Assembly (NCBI RefSeq): GCF_001189955.1
Contig: NZ_LFLT01000027.1
Location: 1-64,000 of the forward strand
From: Herbaspirillum chlorophenolicum
GTDB taxonomy: Bacteria; Pseudomonadota; Gammaproteobacteria; Burkholderiales; Burkholderiaceae_D
Length of the DNA: 64,000 nt
Direction of reading: 5' to 3'
Both the position numbers and the translations under genes were made by a program. This document shows positions 1 through 7,215 of this stretch, in pieces (the stretch's first letter is position 1; each line of letters begins with the position of its first letter). The notes under the pieces are model-generated. The model was not told the origin of the DNA. It saw only the letters and a list, made by a program, of their open reading frames with translations, and did no database searches.

Positions 1-20
1 GCTACACTTAAGGAACAGTA

Positions 21-574
21 ATGAAACCTCTACGCCATCTCGCACTCGCGTCCCTGCTCGTTCCGTTGTTCGGGCAGGCCGCGCCCCTCAAGGTCAACGC
101 TGCGCGCAGCAGCGTCAGCGCCGTGTTCAAGCAGATGAACGTTCCGGTCGAGGCGAAGTTCAAGCAGTTCAACGCGCAGATCGACTATGACGCAAAGCGT
201 CCCGAAGCCGCAAAGGCGCAAGTGAACATCGCGACGGCCAGCCTCGACATCGGCGACCAGGAGTACAACCGCGAGGTCGGAAAGAAGGAGTGGTTCAACG
301 CGGCCCAGTTCCCGCAGGCCAGCTTCGTCTCCACCGCCATCAAGCCCGCCGCCAATGGGACGCTTGCGGTCACCGGAAAGCTGACGATCAAGGGCAAGAC
401 TGCTGACGTCGCCTTTCCGCTGACGGTCAAGGCCGACGCCCCAGACAGGTATTCGAGGGTCAGATTCCGATCCGGCGCCTGACTTTCGGCATCGGCGAGG
501 GTGAGTGGAGCGACACCAGCATGCTCGCCAACGAAGTCCTGATCAAATTCCGCGTCACAGCGGGCAACCAGTAA
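21..574 (+). pseudogene. YceI-family periplasmic protein, frameshifted near the C-terminus
   Basis: The open frame starts at ATG 21 behind AAGGAA and encodes a signal peptide followed by a YceI-like lipocalin fold (polyisoprenoid-binding family). It closes early at 480-482. Reading one base later from about 441-449 restores a good YceI C-terminus ([19 protein letters not shown], then [12 protein letters not shown]) that stops at 572-574, just before the next YceI gene. A single-base deletion is therefore the simplest explanation; a sequencing error cannot be excluded. YceI proteins are small periplasmic carriers of isoprenoid-like molecules, and paired copies are common. Confidence 0.75.
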
Positions 575-597
575 TCTCAACCAAGGAAATAACCCAC

Positions 598-1173
598 ATG
601 AACATCAAGCACATCATCGCAGCCGCCTTTGCCATCAGCGCCGCCGGGAGCGCACTCGCCGCCGACACCTATGCGATCGAGCCGAACCACACCTTCCCGA
701 GCTTCGAGGCAGACCACATGGGTGGGCTGTCGGTCTGGCGCGGCAAGTTCACCAAGACGAGCGGCAGCATCACGCTTGACCGCAAGGCGAAAACCGGCAG
801 CGTCGACATCACGATCGATGCCAGCACCCTCGACTTCGGCCATGCCAAGATGAACGAGCACGCCAAGGGTGCGGACATGTTCGACGTCGCCAAATTCCCG
901 ACGGCGACCTACAAGTCGAAATCGATCACCTTCAAGGGCGACCAGCCGTTCGAGGTCAACGGCGAACTGACCCTGCATGGCGTAACCAAACCGGTCAAGC
1001 TGACGATCAACCAGTTCAAGTGCATTCAGCATCCGATGTTCAAGCGCGAAGCCTGCGGCGCCGACGCCTCGGCCAGCTTCAACCGCAGCGACTTCGGCAT
1101 CGACTACGGCGTGCAGATGGGCTTCAACCCGACCGTGAAACTGGCGATCCAGGTCGAAGCGCTCAAGCAGTAA
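598..1173 (+). CDS. YceI-family periplasmic protein
   Basis: The product has 191 residues. A cleavable signal peptide ([21 protein letters not shown]) is followed by the YceI beta-barrel; recognisable stretches are the DHMGG motif, DIGH-like [13 protein letters not shown] and [13 protein letters not shown] chose ATG 598 because AAGGAA lies about 10 bases upstream and the signal peptide begins there; a longer upstream frame only crosses the end of the previous gene. It is a tandem paralogue of the frameshifted gene before it and was probably cotranscribed with it. The family binds polyprenyl-type lipids in the periplasm; the ligand here is unknown. Confidence 0.85.
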   Translation: MNIKHIIAAAFAISAAGSALAADTYAIEPNHTFPSFEADHMGGLSVWRGKFTKTSGSITLDRKAKTGSVDITIDASTLDFGHAKMNEHAKGADMFDVAKFPTATYKSKSITFKGDQPFEVNGELTLHGVTKPVKLTINQFKCIQHPMFKREACGADASASFNRSDFGIDYGVQMGFNPTVKLAIQVEALKQ

Positions 1174-1217
1174 CAAGCTTTGCTGGTCGCCAGCTCCGCT
1201 CCGCCGCCGGGAGGCCG

Positions 1218-1775
1218 CTATTTCATCAGCCAGCGCCCGGCCAGGCGGATCAGGAAGGGCATCAGCAGATACACCATCAAACCTGAAATCATCAATGCGG
1301 TGACGGCTGCCACCGCCAGGCCCGGCAAACCCGGGACAATCCATGCCGCCATCGTACGGATTGGTGGCGGCAGGAGCACCGTCAGCGGATATACCGCAAG
1401 TGCGGACAGCATCCATTGCTTCCAGCGCCTGGGCTGGCGCCGTCCGGATGGCGGGGTGAACCAGAACTCGGCATCATGGTGCACGTGAAAGCGATCGTCG
1501 CCGGCCAGTCAGGGTTCGGCAACCTTCAGCAGCGCCTGACGCACCGGCGAGAGCAGCCAGGCGTGCGCGGTTTCCTTGTCGACAAAACGCAGGATGATGA
1601 CGTACCTGGAACCGGATTCGACCGGACGTATGATATCCGTCCCCAGATAGCCTGCGAAGCGCTGGTGCGCGGCCGTGGCATCGAGAAGCCAGCGCTCGTA
1701 ATCGGCACGATGTTCGAGACGAACATCGTGCAGGATCACGCTGGTTGCAATGTCGCTCTCAGACTGCTTCGTCAT
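1218..1775 (-). pseudogene. antibiotic-biosynthesis-monooxygenase (ABM) domain membrane protein, interrupted by TGA
   Basis: Two minus-strand frames lie end to end in the same phase. 1775-1512 encodes an ABM/quinol-monooxygenase-type ferredoxin-like domain (residues 1-88). After a TGA at 1511-1509, the frame continues to 1218 with a basic linker and two hydrophobic segments (MLSALAVYPLTVLLPP and VAAVTALMISGLMVYLLMPF). Family members are usually one protein of about 185 residues with this exact layout, and Trp (TGG) would fit at the stop. It follows the channel gene on the same strand, 41 bp downstream. It is either a nonsense mutation or a sequencing error. Confidence 0.7.
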
Positions 1776-1816
1776 GCATTCCTTCCATGTGCTGGACGCT
1801 TACCGCATGGGCCCGA

Positions 1817-2737
1817 TCAGAACGGGATGATGGCCTTGACCCAGAAGGCCTCTCCATCGGAGCGGTTGCGCACACCCGACTGACGCTCGTACTTCGCACT
1901 GAGGAACCAGCCGTTCTTGCTCTGGTACTTCACGATCGGTCCCGCCGCGAAGGCACGGCCCCTGTTCGCAGGCACGCTGCTGCCTGTGACGTCGTCGTCG
2001 GAAACCTGGCGGTACACATACCCGCCAACCCCGGCCACCCAGCCATTGCCAAGGCCCCAGCCGAGCGCATAGTCGGCATGCAGTTCCTGGCCGGACCGGT
2101 AATCGGTATCGCCATTGCGGAAATTGTAATCGTACATCAGCTTCACGTCGGCGTTGATTCCCGACGGCTGCGCGTAAGAAATCGCTATCAGCGGCTCGAC
2201 ATTCCAGTAGTTGCGGCCGATGTTGGCAACGTCGCCGCGTTCATACTTGCCGGTAGGTGCGTTGACCTCGAAGGCGACAACATAATGGAGTTTGTCCGAC
2301 ACGTGATAGCCAAGCGCTGCAGCGAGGTTGATGTCCCCTATTCCGGTCTTGCTCTGCGCATTCGGGCCGACGCGGACGTCGACATTCAACAGCGGAACGA
2401 TCGTTTGGAAGGCCAGCTGGCCGCCGAATACCCTGGTATCGCTCACCCAGACAAAGCGGGGCACGATACCCGTCACGTCCGCGCGAAAGCCGCCGACGGC
2501 CGCAGCGATGTCATTGCCGCTGTCGTCCCGCAGCGCCGTCGCATGGTAGCGGGTGCCGTATACAATCGAATAGAAGCCCGGCGGCGGCAGCGCCCCTGAC
2601 AGGAAGTTTTCGACGCCGTTGGCATAGATGCTGCCCCCGCCTTCGGTGGCAAAGACAGGGCTGCACAGCAAAGCGGCCAAGGCGGCAAGGGCGTGCGTCG
2701 TTCGCGGCAGCATGCGGCCGCGTGTGTGGTTCGTCAT
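1817..2737 (-). CDS. outer-membrane channel of the phenol-degradation 'meta' (SphA-like) family
   Basis: A protein of about 306 residues: a signal peptide (LAALAALLCSPVFA), then a glycine-rich beta-barrel typical of the COG4313 'protein involved in meta-pathway of phenol degradation' family, ending in Phe (KAIIPF) as outer-membrane barrels do. Start 2737 is supported by AGGAGA nine bases upstream. These proteins are thought to admit hydrophobic aromatics through the outer membrane. The gene lies directly downstream of an aldehyde dehydrogenase. No stop separates the two frames, so a longer fusion frame also covers this gene; independent translation from 2737 seems likely because the ribosome site and signal peptide are intact. 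Confidence 0.75.
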   Translation of the reverse strand: MTNHTRGRMLPRTTHALAALAALLCSPVFATEGGGSIYANGVENFLSGALPPPGFYSIVYGTRYHATALRDDSGNDIAAAVGGFRADVTGIVPRFVWVSDTRVFGGQLAFQTIVPLLNVDVRVGPNAQSKTGIGDINLAAALGYHVSDKLHYVVAFEVNAPTGKYERGDVANIGRNYWNVEPLIAISYAQPSGINADVKLMYDYNFRNGDTDYRSGQELHADYALGWGLGNGWVAGVGGYVYRQVSDDDVTGSSVPANRGRAFAAGPIVKYQSKNGWFLSAKYERQSGVRNRSDGEAFWVKAIIPF

Positions 2738-4270
2738 GATTGTCTCCTGACTATTCTTGGGATCGGCGGTGGGGCGCTGGTCGCCCGGCACCGCCGTGGA
2801 GGAAGCGCAGCGGAAAACGTAGAACGGATAGTCCTGCATCTCGGGCTCGATGGTCACCCACTTAAGTTCGGTGAACTCGTCGATGACGGCGCGGCCGTCG
2901 AAGCGGCCATAGCCGCTGTTTTTCGTGCCGCCATAGGGTGCCTGCGCTTCGTTCTGGACCGTGGCGCCGTTCACGTGCACGCATCCGGCATCGATCCTGA
3001 GGGCGACCGCCAGCGCACGGTGCACGTCACGGCCGAACACTGCCGACGACAGGCCATAGGCCGTATCGTTGGCGACGCGGATCGCTTCCTCGGCGCCGTT
3101 CACGCGTACGACAGTGGTGATCGGGCCGAAGGTCTCTTCGTCATAGATGCGCATGGCGGGCGTCACCTTGTCCAGGATGGTCGCCGGCATCACTGCGCCA
3201 TCGGCCATTCCGCCGCATACCAGGACTGCCCCCTTGCGGACTGCATCGTCGATCAGATCGTTCAGGCGCGTGCCATTCTCGGCCGTGACCATCGGGCCGA
3301 TGACGCAGCCCGGCCCTGCGGCAGGATCGCCCATTTTCAGCGCGGATGCGCGTGCCGCGAATTTGGCGACGAAATCGTCGGCCACCTTTTCGTCGACAAC
3401 CAGGCGCTCGGTCGACATGCAGATCTGCCCTTGGTACAGGAAGGAGCCGAACACGGCGGCCTTGACCGCGCCCTCAATATTGGCATCGTCGAGCACAACC
3501 AGCGGCGCCTTGCCGCCCAGTTCGAGCAGGCAGCGTTTCAGCTGGGTGGCAGCCTTCTGCGCGATGATGCGCCCGACCCGGGTCGAGCCGGTGAAGTTGA
3601 TGCGGCGGACGGCCGGGTGGGCAATCAGCGCATCAACCACTTCCGGTGCATTGTCCGGGTCGTTGGTCAGGAAGTTCAGGGCGCCCGCCGGCAGGCCGGC
3701 TTCGAGCAGCGCCTCAGCGACCATCAGGTGCATGCGCGGGCTTGCCTCGGAGGCGCGGAAGATGACGGTGTTGCCGCAGGCGAGCGGATACGCGATGGCG
3801 CGGGCCGCCAGCACCACCGGGCCGTTCCATGGCACCATGCTGAGCACCACGCCAACCGGCTGGCGAACCGTCATCGACAGTGTGCCCGGTTTGTCGGTCG
3901 GGATGGTTTCGCCCTGGATCTGCGTAACCAGGGAGGCGGCCTCGCGGAACAGGTTCGCGGCCAGCATCACGTTGAAGCCGCTCCAGAGCTCGGAGGCGCC
4001 CACCTCGCTGGCCATGACCTGGATGAATTCGGGCACCCGCGCTTCCAGCGCGTCAGCGGCCTTGAGCAGGATCTTGCGCCGCTCGGTCGGGCTGGTCAGC
4101 GACCAGGTCTTGAAGGCCGCGGCGGCCGACTCCGCCGCCTTGATGGCGTCTTCGACGGTGGCCGCGGCTGCTGTCGTGACGACGCTGCCGGACACCGGAT
4201 GCATGCGGGCGTAGGTCGCACCGCCGCGGGCGGCGACATGTTCGTTATCGATAATCAGTTGGGTTTTCAT
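1817..4270 (-). CDS. NAD-dependent aldehyde dehydrogenase (salicylaldehyde/vanillin type), frame reads through into the downstream channel gene
   Basis: Residues 1-483 form a complete aldehyde dehydrogenase with a cofactor loop around FTGSTRVG, the active-site Glu in LELGGK and the catalytic Cys at about residue 284 (GQICMSTERL). It resembles salicylaldehyde or vanillin dehydrogenases, which oxidise aromatic aldehydes to acids. The usual C-terminus (IEPEMQDYPF) falls at 2822, but the next codon is TAC rather than a stop. The frame continues through 28 unrelated residues into the channel protein, giving 817 residues. The start at 4270 has AGGAGA upstream. A lost stop is more likely than a designed fusion, because the second half carries its own export signal. 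The gene follows a GMC alcohol oxidase remnant, suggesting an alcohol to aldehyde to acid series. Confidence 0.75.
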   Translation of the reverse strand: MKTQLIIDNEHVAARGGATYARMHPVSGSVVTTAAAATVEDAIKAAESAAAAFKTWSLTSPTERRKILLKAADALEARVPEFIQVMASEVGASELWSGFNVMLAANLFREAASLVTQIQGETIPTDKPGTLSMTVRQPVGVVLSMVPWNGPVVLAARAIAYPLACGNTVIFRASEASPRMHLMVAEALLEAGLPAGALNFLTNDPDNAPEVVDALIAHPAVRRINFTGSTRVGRIIAQKAATQLKRCLLELGGKAPLVVLDDANIEGAVKAAVFGSFLYQGQICMSTERLVVDEKVADDFVAKFAARASALKMGDPAAGPGCVIGPMVTAENGTRLNDLIDDAVRKGAVLVCGGMADGAVMPATILDKVTPAMRIYDEETFGPITTVVRVNGAEEAIRVANDTAYGLSSAVFGRDVHRALAVALRIDAGCVHVNGATVQNEAQAPYGGTKNSGYGRFDGRAVIDEFTELKWVTIEPEMQDYPFYVFRCASSTAVPGDQRPTADPKNSQETIMTNHTRGRMLPRTTHALAALAALLCSPVFATEGGGSIYANGVENFLSGALPPPGFYSIVYGTRYHATALRDDSGNDIAAAVGGFRADVTGIVPRFVWVSDTRVFGGQLAFQTIVPLLNVDVRVGPNAQSKTGIGDINLAAALGYHVSDKLHYVVAFEVNAPTGKYERGDVANIGRNYWNVEPLIAISYAQPSGINADVKLMYDYNFRNGDTDYRSGQELHADYALGWGLGNGWVAGVGGYVYRQVSDDDVTGSSVPANRGRAFAAGPIVKYQSKNGWFLSAKYERQSGVRNRSDGEAFWVKAIIPF

Positions 4271-4366
4271 CTTTTGTCTCCTGGTTTGAACGTGGTGTCA
4301 CCGGTAACCGCAGCTCTGGCAGCAGAACGTAGAAGCCGGTAACGATAAATGCCTGGTGCGGGGCGC

Positions 4367-4654
4367 TCAGGCCTCGGCTTTCAATATCTCGGCCATCCGT
4401 TCGCCAATCAGTACGCAGGTCGCCATCGTCGCCACCGACACGATGCGCGGCATGATCGAGCTGTCCGCGATCCTCAGCTTCCTGATGCCATTCACGCGCA
4501 GGCTCGGGTCGACCACGGCAAGCGAATCCTTGCCCATGCGGCAGGTGCCGCTCTCGTGGAAATAGGTCGTCGCGCCATTGCGGATGAGGTCGTTCATTTC
4601 CGTACCGGCAAGCTTCCTGGCGGGCGCCACCTCGCGCTTCGGTTGCGAGCTCAA
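4367..4654 (-). pseudogene. C-terminal fragment of a GMC oxidoreductase (choline/alcohol dehydrogenase type)
   Basis: About 95 residues match the C-terminal part of FAD-dependent GMC oxidoreductases, with the diagnostic YFHESGTCRMG active-site His stretch, the VDPSLRVNGIRKLRIADSSIMP block and the ATMATCVLIGERMAEIL ending. Members are over 500 residues, so the FAD-binding N-terminal part is absent. The only usable start is TTG 4654, with an in-frame stop just before it. It sits between the 3' tail of an MFS gene and the aldehyde dehydrogenase on the same strand, so a deletion probably removed its 5' part. A functional enzyme is not expected. Confidence 0.8.
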
Positions 4655-4698
4655 TCCTGATCAACATCGCGCCCAGGCCTGTGAGAAACCCATTTTCT

Positions 4699-4762
4699 TC
4701 AACCAGCCGCCAGCTTGCGCGCCCGCAGCCGCGCGAAATTCATCGCCACCGCCACTGCCCCC
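4699..4762 (-). pseudogene. 3' end of the MFS transporter gene, cut off by the prophage
   Basis: The minus strand from 4762 encodes the last 20 residues of a membrane protein (GAVAVAMNFARLRARKLAAG) and stops at 4701-4699. Joined after one copy of the 5-bp duplication AGTGC to the MFS frame that ends abnormally at 22121, it reads in phase as VIAAGAL-GAVAVAMNFARLR, a natural twelfth membrane helix with a basic tail. The prophage therefore lies between the two halves of one gene. The fit of frame, hydrophobicity and duplication makes this assignment firm despite its shortness. Confidence 0.8.
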
Positions 4763-4767
4763 AGTGC
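4763..4767. repeat. left copy of the 5-bp prophage target-site duplication (AGTGC)
   Basis: AGTGC at 4763-4767 is repeated at 22121-22125. The phage side of both copies begins AGTA when read inward (4768 on the plus strand, 22120 on the minus strand). Five base pairs is the duplication length made by Mu. Confidence 0.8.
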
Positions 4768-4955
4768 AGTAGGGAGGTAGGAGAAACAGGATGGTCAAAA
4801 CCATCAGAAACCACCCGGAAAGCCTCGCCAATCCTCACGAACCGCCCGAAACACAAAAACAATGATTCCCGGACAGTTTCGGGATAAAAGTACGGAAAAA
4901 ATAGGCAAAGGCCGGGAGATATTCAGCGACGCGTTGCGGAATTAATCCCACTTTG

Positions 4956-4968
4956 AAGCCCGTTTGAA
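4956..4968 (+). repeat. putative transposase-binding repeat near the left prophage end
   Basis: AAGCCCGTTTGAA at 4956-4968 differs at one position from AAGCGCGTTTGAA, which lies on the minus strand inside the right end. Read from each terminus inward, the two have the same orientation, as expected for end-binding sites. It sits 190 bp from the left terminus, next to the stop of the G gene. Confidence 0.45.
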
Positions 4969-4971
4969 CGA

Positions 4972-5568
4972 TCAGCGAATGCGATTCAAGACAAGCATCA
5001 GGTGATCGTCGATAACTTCACCGACCAGCGTTGCGTCGGAGCCGGGGAAACCGATCAGCGGTCGGGCCGGGATACCTGGATGCACCACGCGCTTTCTAAC
5101 CAGGCCGCCGAAGGCCAAAGCCTTTGCCGTCTTCGGCAGAATTGTGTAAGGCGATCCCTTCGGGCCGTAGGAGCCGGTGCCGAAGTGATGCCAGAGCGCT
5201 TTCTGATCGCTGAAGCCGAGAGTGAGCGTGTCGCCGTTCACCTGGTAATTGAAACTCCCCAGCATGTCACCATTGCCATAGAGAATGCGGCGGCCTTTAA
5301 CCTTCTGTGCCGAGGCCAGGCTCATCTGGCCGTTCTTGCGGAATTTGTCACCCTGGGACTTCCATACCGCCGTGCCGATGGTCATCGGAGACAGCGGCTT
5401 CCATTTGGTGCCATCAGGGGCAACGCCCTTGGCGTGGCGTTCCTCATTGACGATCTTGAGCGTTTCCCCGATGCTGCCGAGCATTTGAGCCGGCGTGGCA
5501 ATCTCCCTGCGGATCACTTCAAGTGCCCTGGTCAAATGATCTGCTTGTAAATCGAAAGATATTTGCAT
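4972..5568 (-). CDS. phage virion morphogenesis protein (Mu gpG-like)
   Basis: 198 residues of the phage virion morphogenesis family, in which Mu gpG is a tail-completion/head-joining factor. Recognisable parts are the N-terminal helix with LxxIGE, the GTKWKPLSP motif, and the FSDQKALWHHFGTG, IPARPLIGF and C-terminal stretches. Length matches the family. It is the last gene of the inverted head block; after its stop come about 200 bp of left-end DNA, whereas in a normal phage the protease/scaffold gene would follow. An 89-bp gap separates it from the F-like gene upstream on the same strand. Confidence 0.85.
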   Translation of the reverse strand: MQISFDLQADHLTRALEVIRREIATPAQMLGSIGETLKIVNEERHAKGVAPDGTKWKPLSPMTIGTAVWKSQGDKFRKNGQMSLASAQKVKGRRILYGNGDMLGSFNYQVNGDTLTLGFSDQKALWHHFGTGSYGPKGSPYTILPKTAKALAFGGLVRKRVVHPGIPARPLIGFPGSDATLVGEVIDDHLMLVLNRIR

Positions 5569-5657
5569 ATCCTATGTCCTGTGTTCGGTCAGACTGCGTT
5601 TCGGCGCTACTGCACAGTATCCGAGGCACTCAAACGCGGCCCAAGTGGTCGCGTTTT

Positions 5658-6944
5658 TCATTTCTTGAATACCAGCCTGCCGTTACGCTGCTTGTCGAAA
5701 TAAGCCTCACGCGCTTTTTCCGTCTTCTGCGAGCTCATGAAGGTGGTCGCGCCGGTCCAGCCTGTTTTTCCCCACTCGAAGACGCCAACACCATACTCAT
5801 CGGAGCCTTCCAGCTCGAACGCCCGCAGATAGCGACGCTTGAGCCGCCAGCGGCCAGCGTCGCCGCCATCTTTTACCCATGTCCACCAAATTTCATCCGG
5901 TTCAATCAAGGTCATGGCCAGCATATTGATGTACTCGAGGCGTGATGCCTTGTCGGGCTTGCTCAACCATTTGAATTCACCCGCGCCGTCCTGAAAAAGC
6001 GCCTTGGTGACCGCCAGCGAACTCCCGGCGCTGTCCGTAAAGACCGCGCCTTGTTCCATGCTGGCTCCGAACACGTCGAGAAAATCAGACACGGCGACTT
6101 CCGGCGCTGTACCGGCTGGTAGCAACACGCTTTTCGGCACCATCGTCGGCGTAGGCAGTGACGGCGGCTTGAACCCTGTCGGCCAGGCCGCGCCGCGCTC
6201 TTTTAGAACCGCGTCGTATCCCTGAAGCGGTGGAACGGTCTGCGGTTCGAGCCAGGCTTTACCTGGGTTGTACGCAAAGCCTGGATCAATGCCAACCGGC
6301 GTGCGGACAAGGCGCGGTGCGCTGCCATTTTTGCCAACAACGCGCTCTTCCCATTCGATAGGCGGCGCTTCATCGGGGCCGCTCTTGCCTGCACCTTCCC
6401 AGGCGCGGGCCGCTTCCGTGCGAGACAGCGAATCGACTTTGCACTTGCAGCCCCAGCCGTTTTGCGGCATGTGGCTATCAAACCAAGGATCATCGGCAGG
6501 CAAGATCAGGCCATCCCACGAAAGATGTGTCATGCGCGGATGCTCGGTGCTGGTATGCCGATATCGCCAGAATGGGCGCAGGTGTTTTACCGCCATCATT
6601 TGCTTGTAGCGCCCGGCGCTGTACGCCTGGCTGATATTCGTGTCGTAAATCACTTTGCTGCGCCAGCCCGGCGAGCCGTTATGCGCCCATCCGTGCTTCG
6701 CCACAATTTCATCGAACTGCTTGCGGAACGCCGGATAGCCGGTGCCTTCTGTTTGCACCTTCCGAATGGCGTTGTAGAAGTCTTCGACCAGGGCGTCATG
6801 GGTTGCCCCGGCCACGACATAGGCGTGGCTATGTTGCTCCTGCCAGATATCCGTCCAACCCGACGATGGGAGTTGGATTTTCTTCTGGAAGAAATCGATG
6901 GCTTCGGAGAATGGCAAGCGGTCTGGAGATGTGGCCATGTTCAA
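5658..6944 (-). CDS. Mu F-like head morphogenesis protein with a C-terminal PBECR-type domain
   Basis: 428 residues. Residues 1-190 are a Mu gpF/gp30-like head morphogenesis protein (SAGRYKQM, HPRMTHLSWDGLILPADDPWFDSHMPQNGWGCKCKV), a minor capsid protein that acts with the portal. The C-terminal 150 residues (DFLDVFGASMEQGAVFTDSAG, then WTWVKDGGDAGRWRLKRRYLRAFE and VFEWGKTGWTGATTF) match from memory the PBECR2-like nuclease/toxin domain often fused to phage head proteins. The start at 6944 overlaps the upstream gene by 4 bp. The fusion suggests a capsid-delivered or self-processing activity; this is inference. Confidence 0.8.
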   Translation of the reverse strand: MNMATSPDRLPFSEAIDFFQKKIQLPSSGWTDIWQEQHSHAYVVAGATHDALVEDFYNAIRKVQTEGTGYPAFRKQFDEIVAKHGWAHNGSPGWRSKVIYDTNISQAYSAGRYKQMMAVKHLRPFWRYRHTSTEHPRMTHLSWDGLILPADDPWFDSHMPQNGWGCKCKVDSLSRTEAARAWEGAGKSGPDEAPPIEWEERVVGKNGSAPRLVRTPVGIDPGFAYNPGKAWLEPQTVPPLQGYDAVLKERGAAWPTGFKPPSLPTPTMVPKSVLLPAGTAPEVAVSDFLDVFGASMEQGAVFTDSAGSSLAVTKALFQDGAGEFKWLSKPDKASRLEYINMLAMTLIEPDEIWWTWVKDGGDAGRWRLKRRYLRAFELEGSDEYGVGVFEWGKTGWTGATTFMSSQKTEKAREAYFDKQRNGRLVFKK

Positions 6945-7207
6945 TGTCCAGTCGATTGCAGTTGACGCATGCGGTCGCGTAGCCCTTCAACTGTCCAGGG
7001 GCCGTCCGTGCTTGGAGGATGACATGCATCCAGGCCAGCGCCGTCAATCTCAGCCTTCATATTATCGAGGGCCATTGCAACCTGCGGAAACTCCGCCAGC
7101 CAGCGCCGATACTGTTCCCATGTGACGCGTCGACGTTCCAATTCCCGCATTTCTGGACCCGCAATAAGCCACTTCAGGCGGATCAGCACTCCTGATAGAT
7201 TCGACAT
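6941..7207 (-). CDS. small phage protein between portal and F genes
   Basis: 88 residues, predicted to be mostly helical, starting MSNLSGVLIRLKWLIAGPEM. It has an amphipathic N-terminus and no motif I can assign. The gene is tightly packed, starting 9 bp after the portal stop and overlapping the F-like start by 4 bp, which argues that it is real and cotranslated. A small uncharacterised gene at this place is seen in some Mu-like phages. Function unknown. Confidence 0.6.
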   Translation of the reverse strand: MSNLSGVLIRLKWLIAGPEMRELERRRVTWEQYRRWLAEFPQVAMALDNMKAEIDGAGLDACHPPSTDGPWTVEGLRDRMRQLQSTGH

Positions 7208-7215
7208 AGCAGCTC

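Noticed and set aside
505-597. Longer N-terminus for the second YceI protein
   Set aside because: The extra residues come from the end of the previous YceI gene in another frame. The signal peptide and ribosome site point to 598.
2693-4342. 549-residue plus-strand open frame
   Set aside because: Antisense of the aldehyde dehydrogenase, with no recognisable domain.
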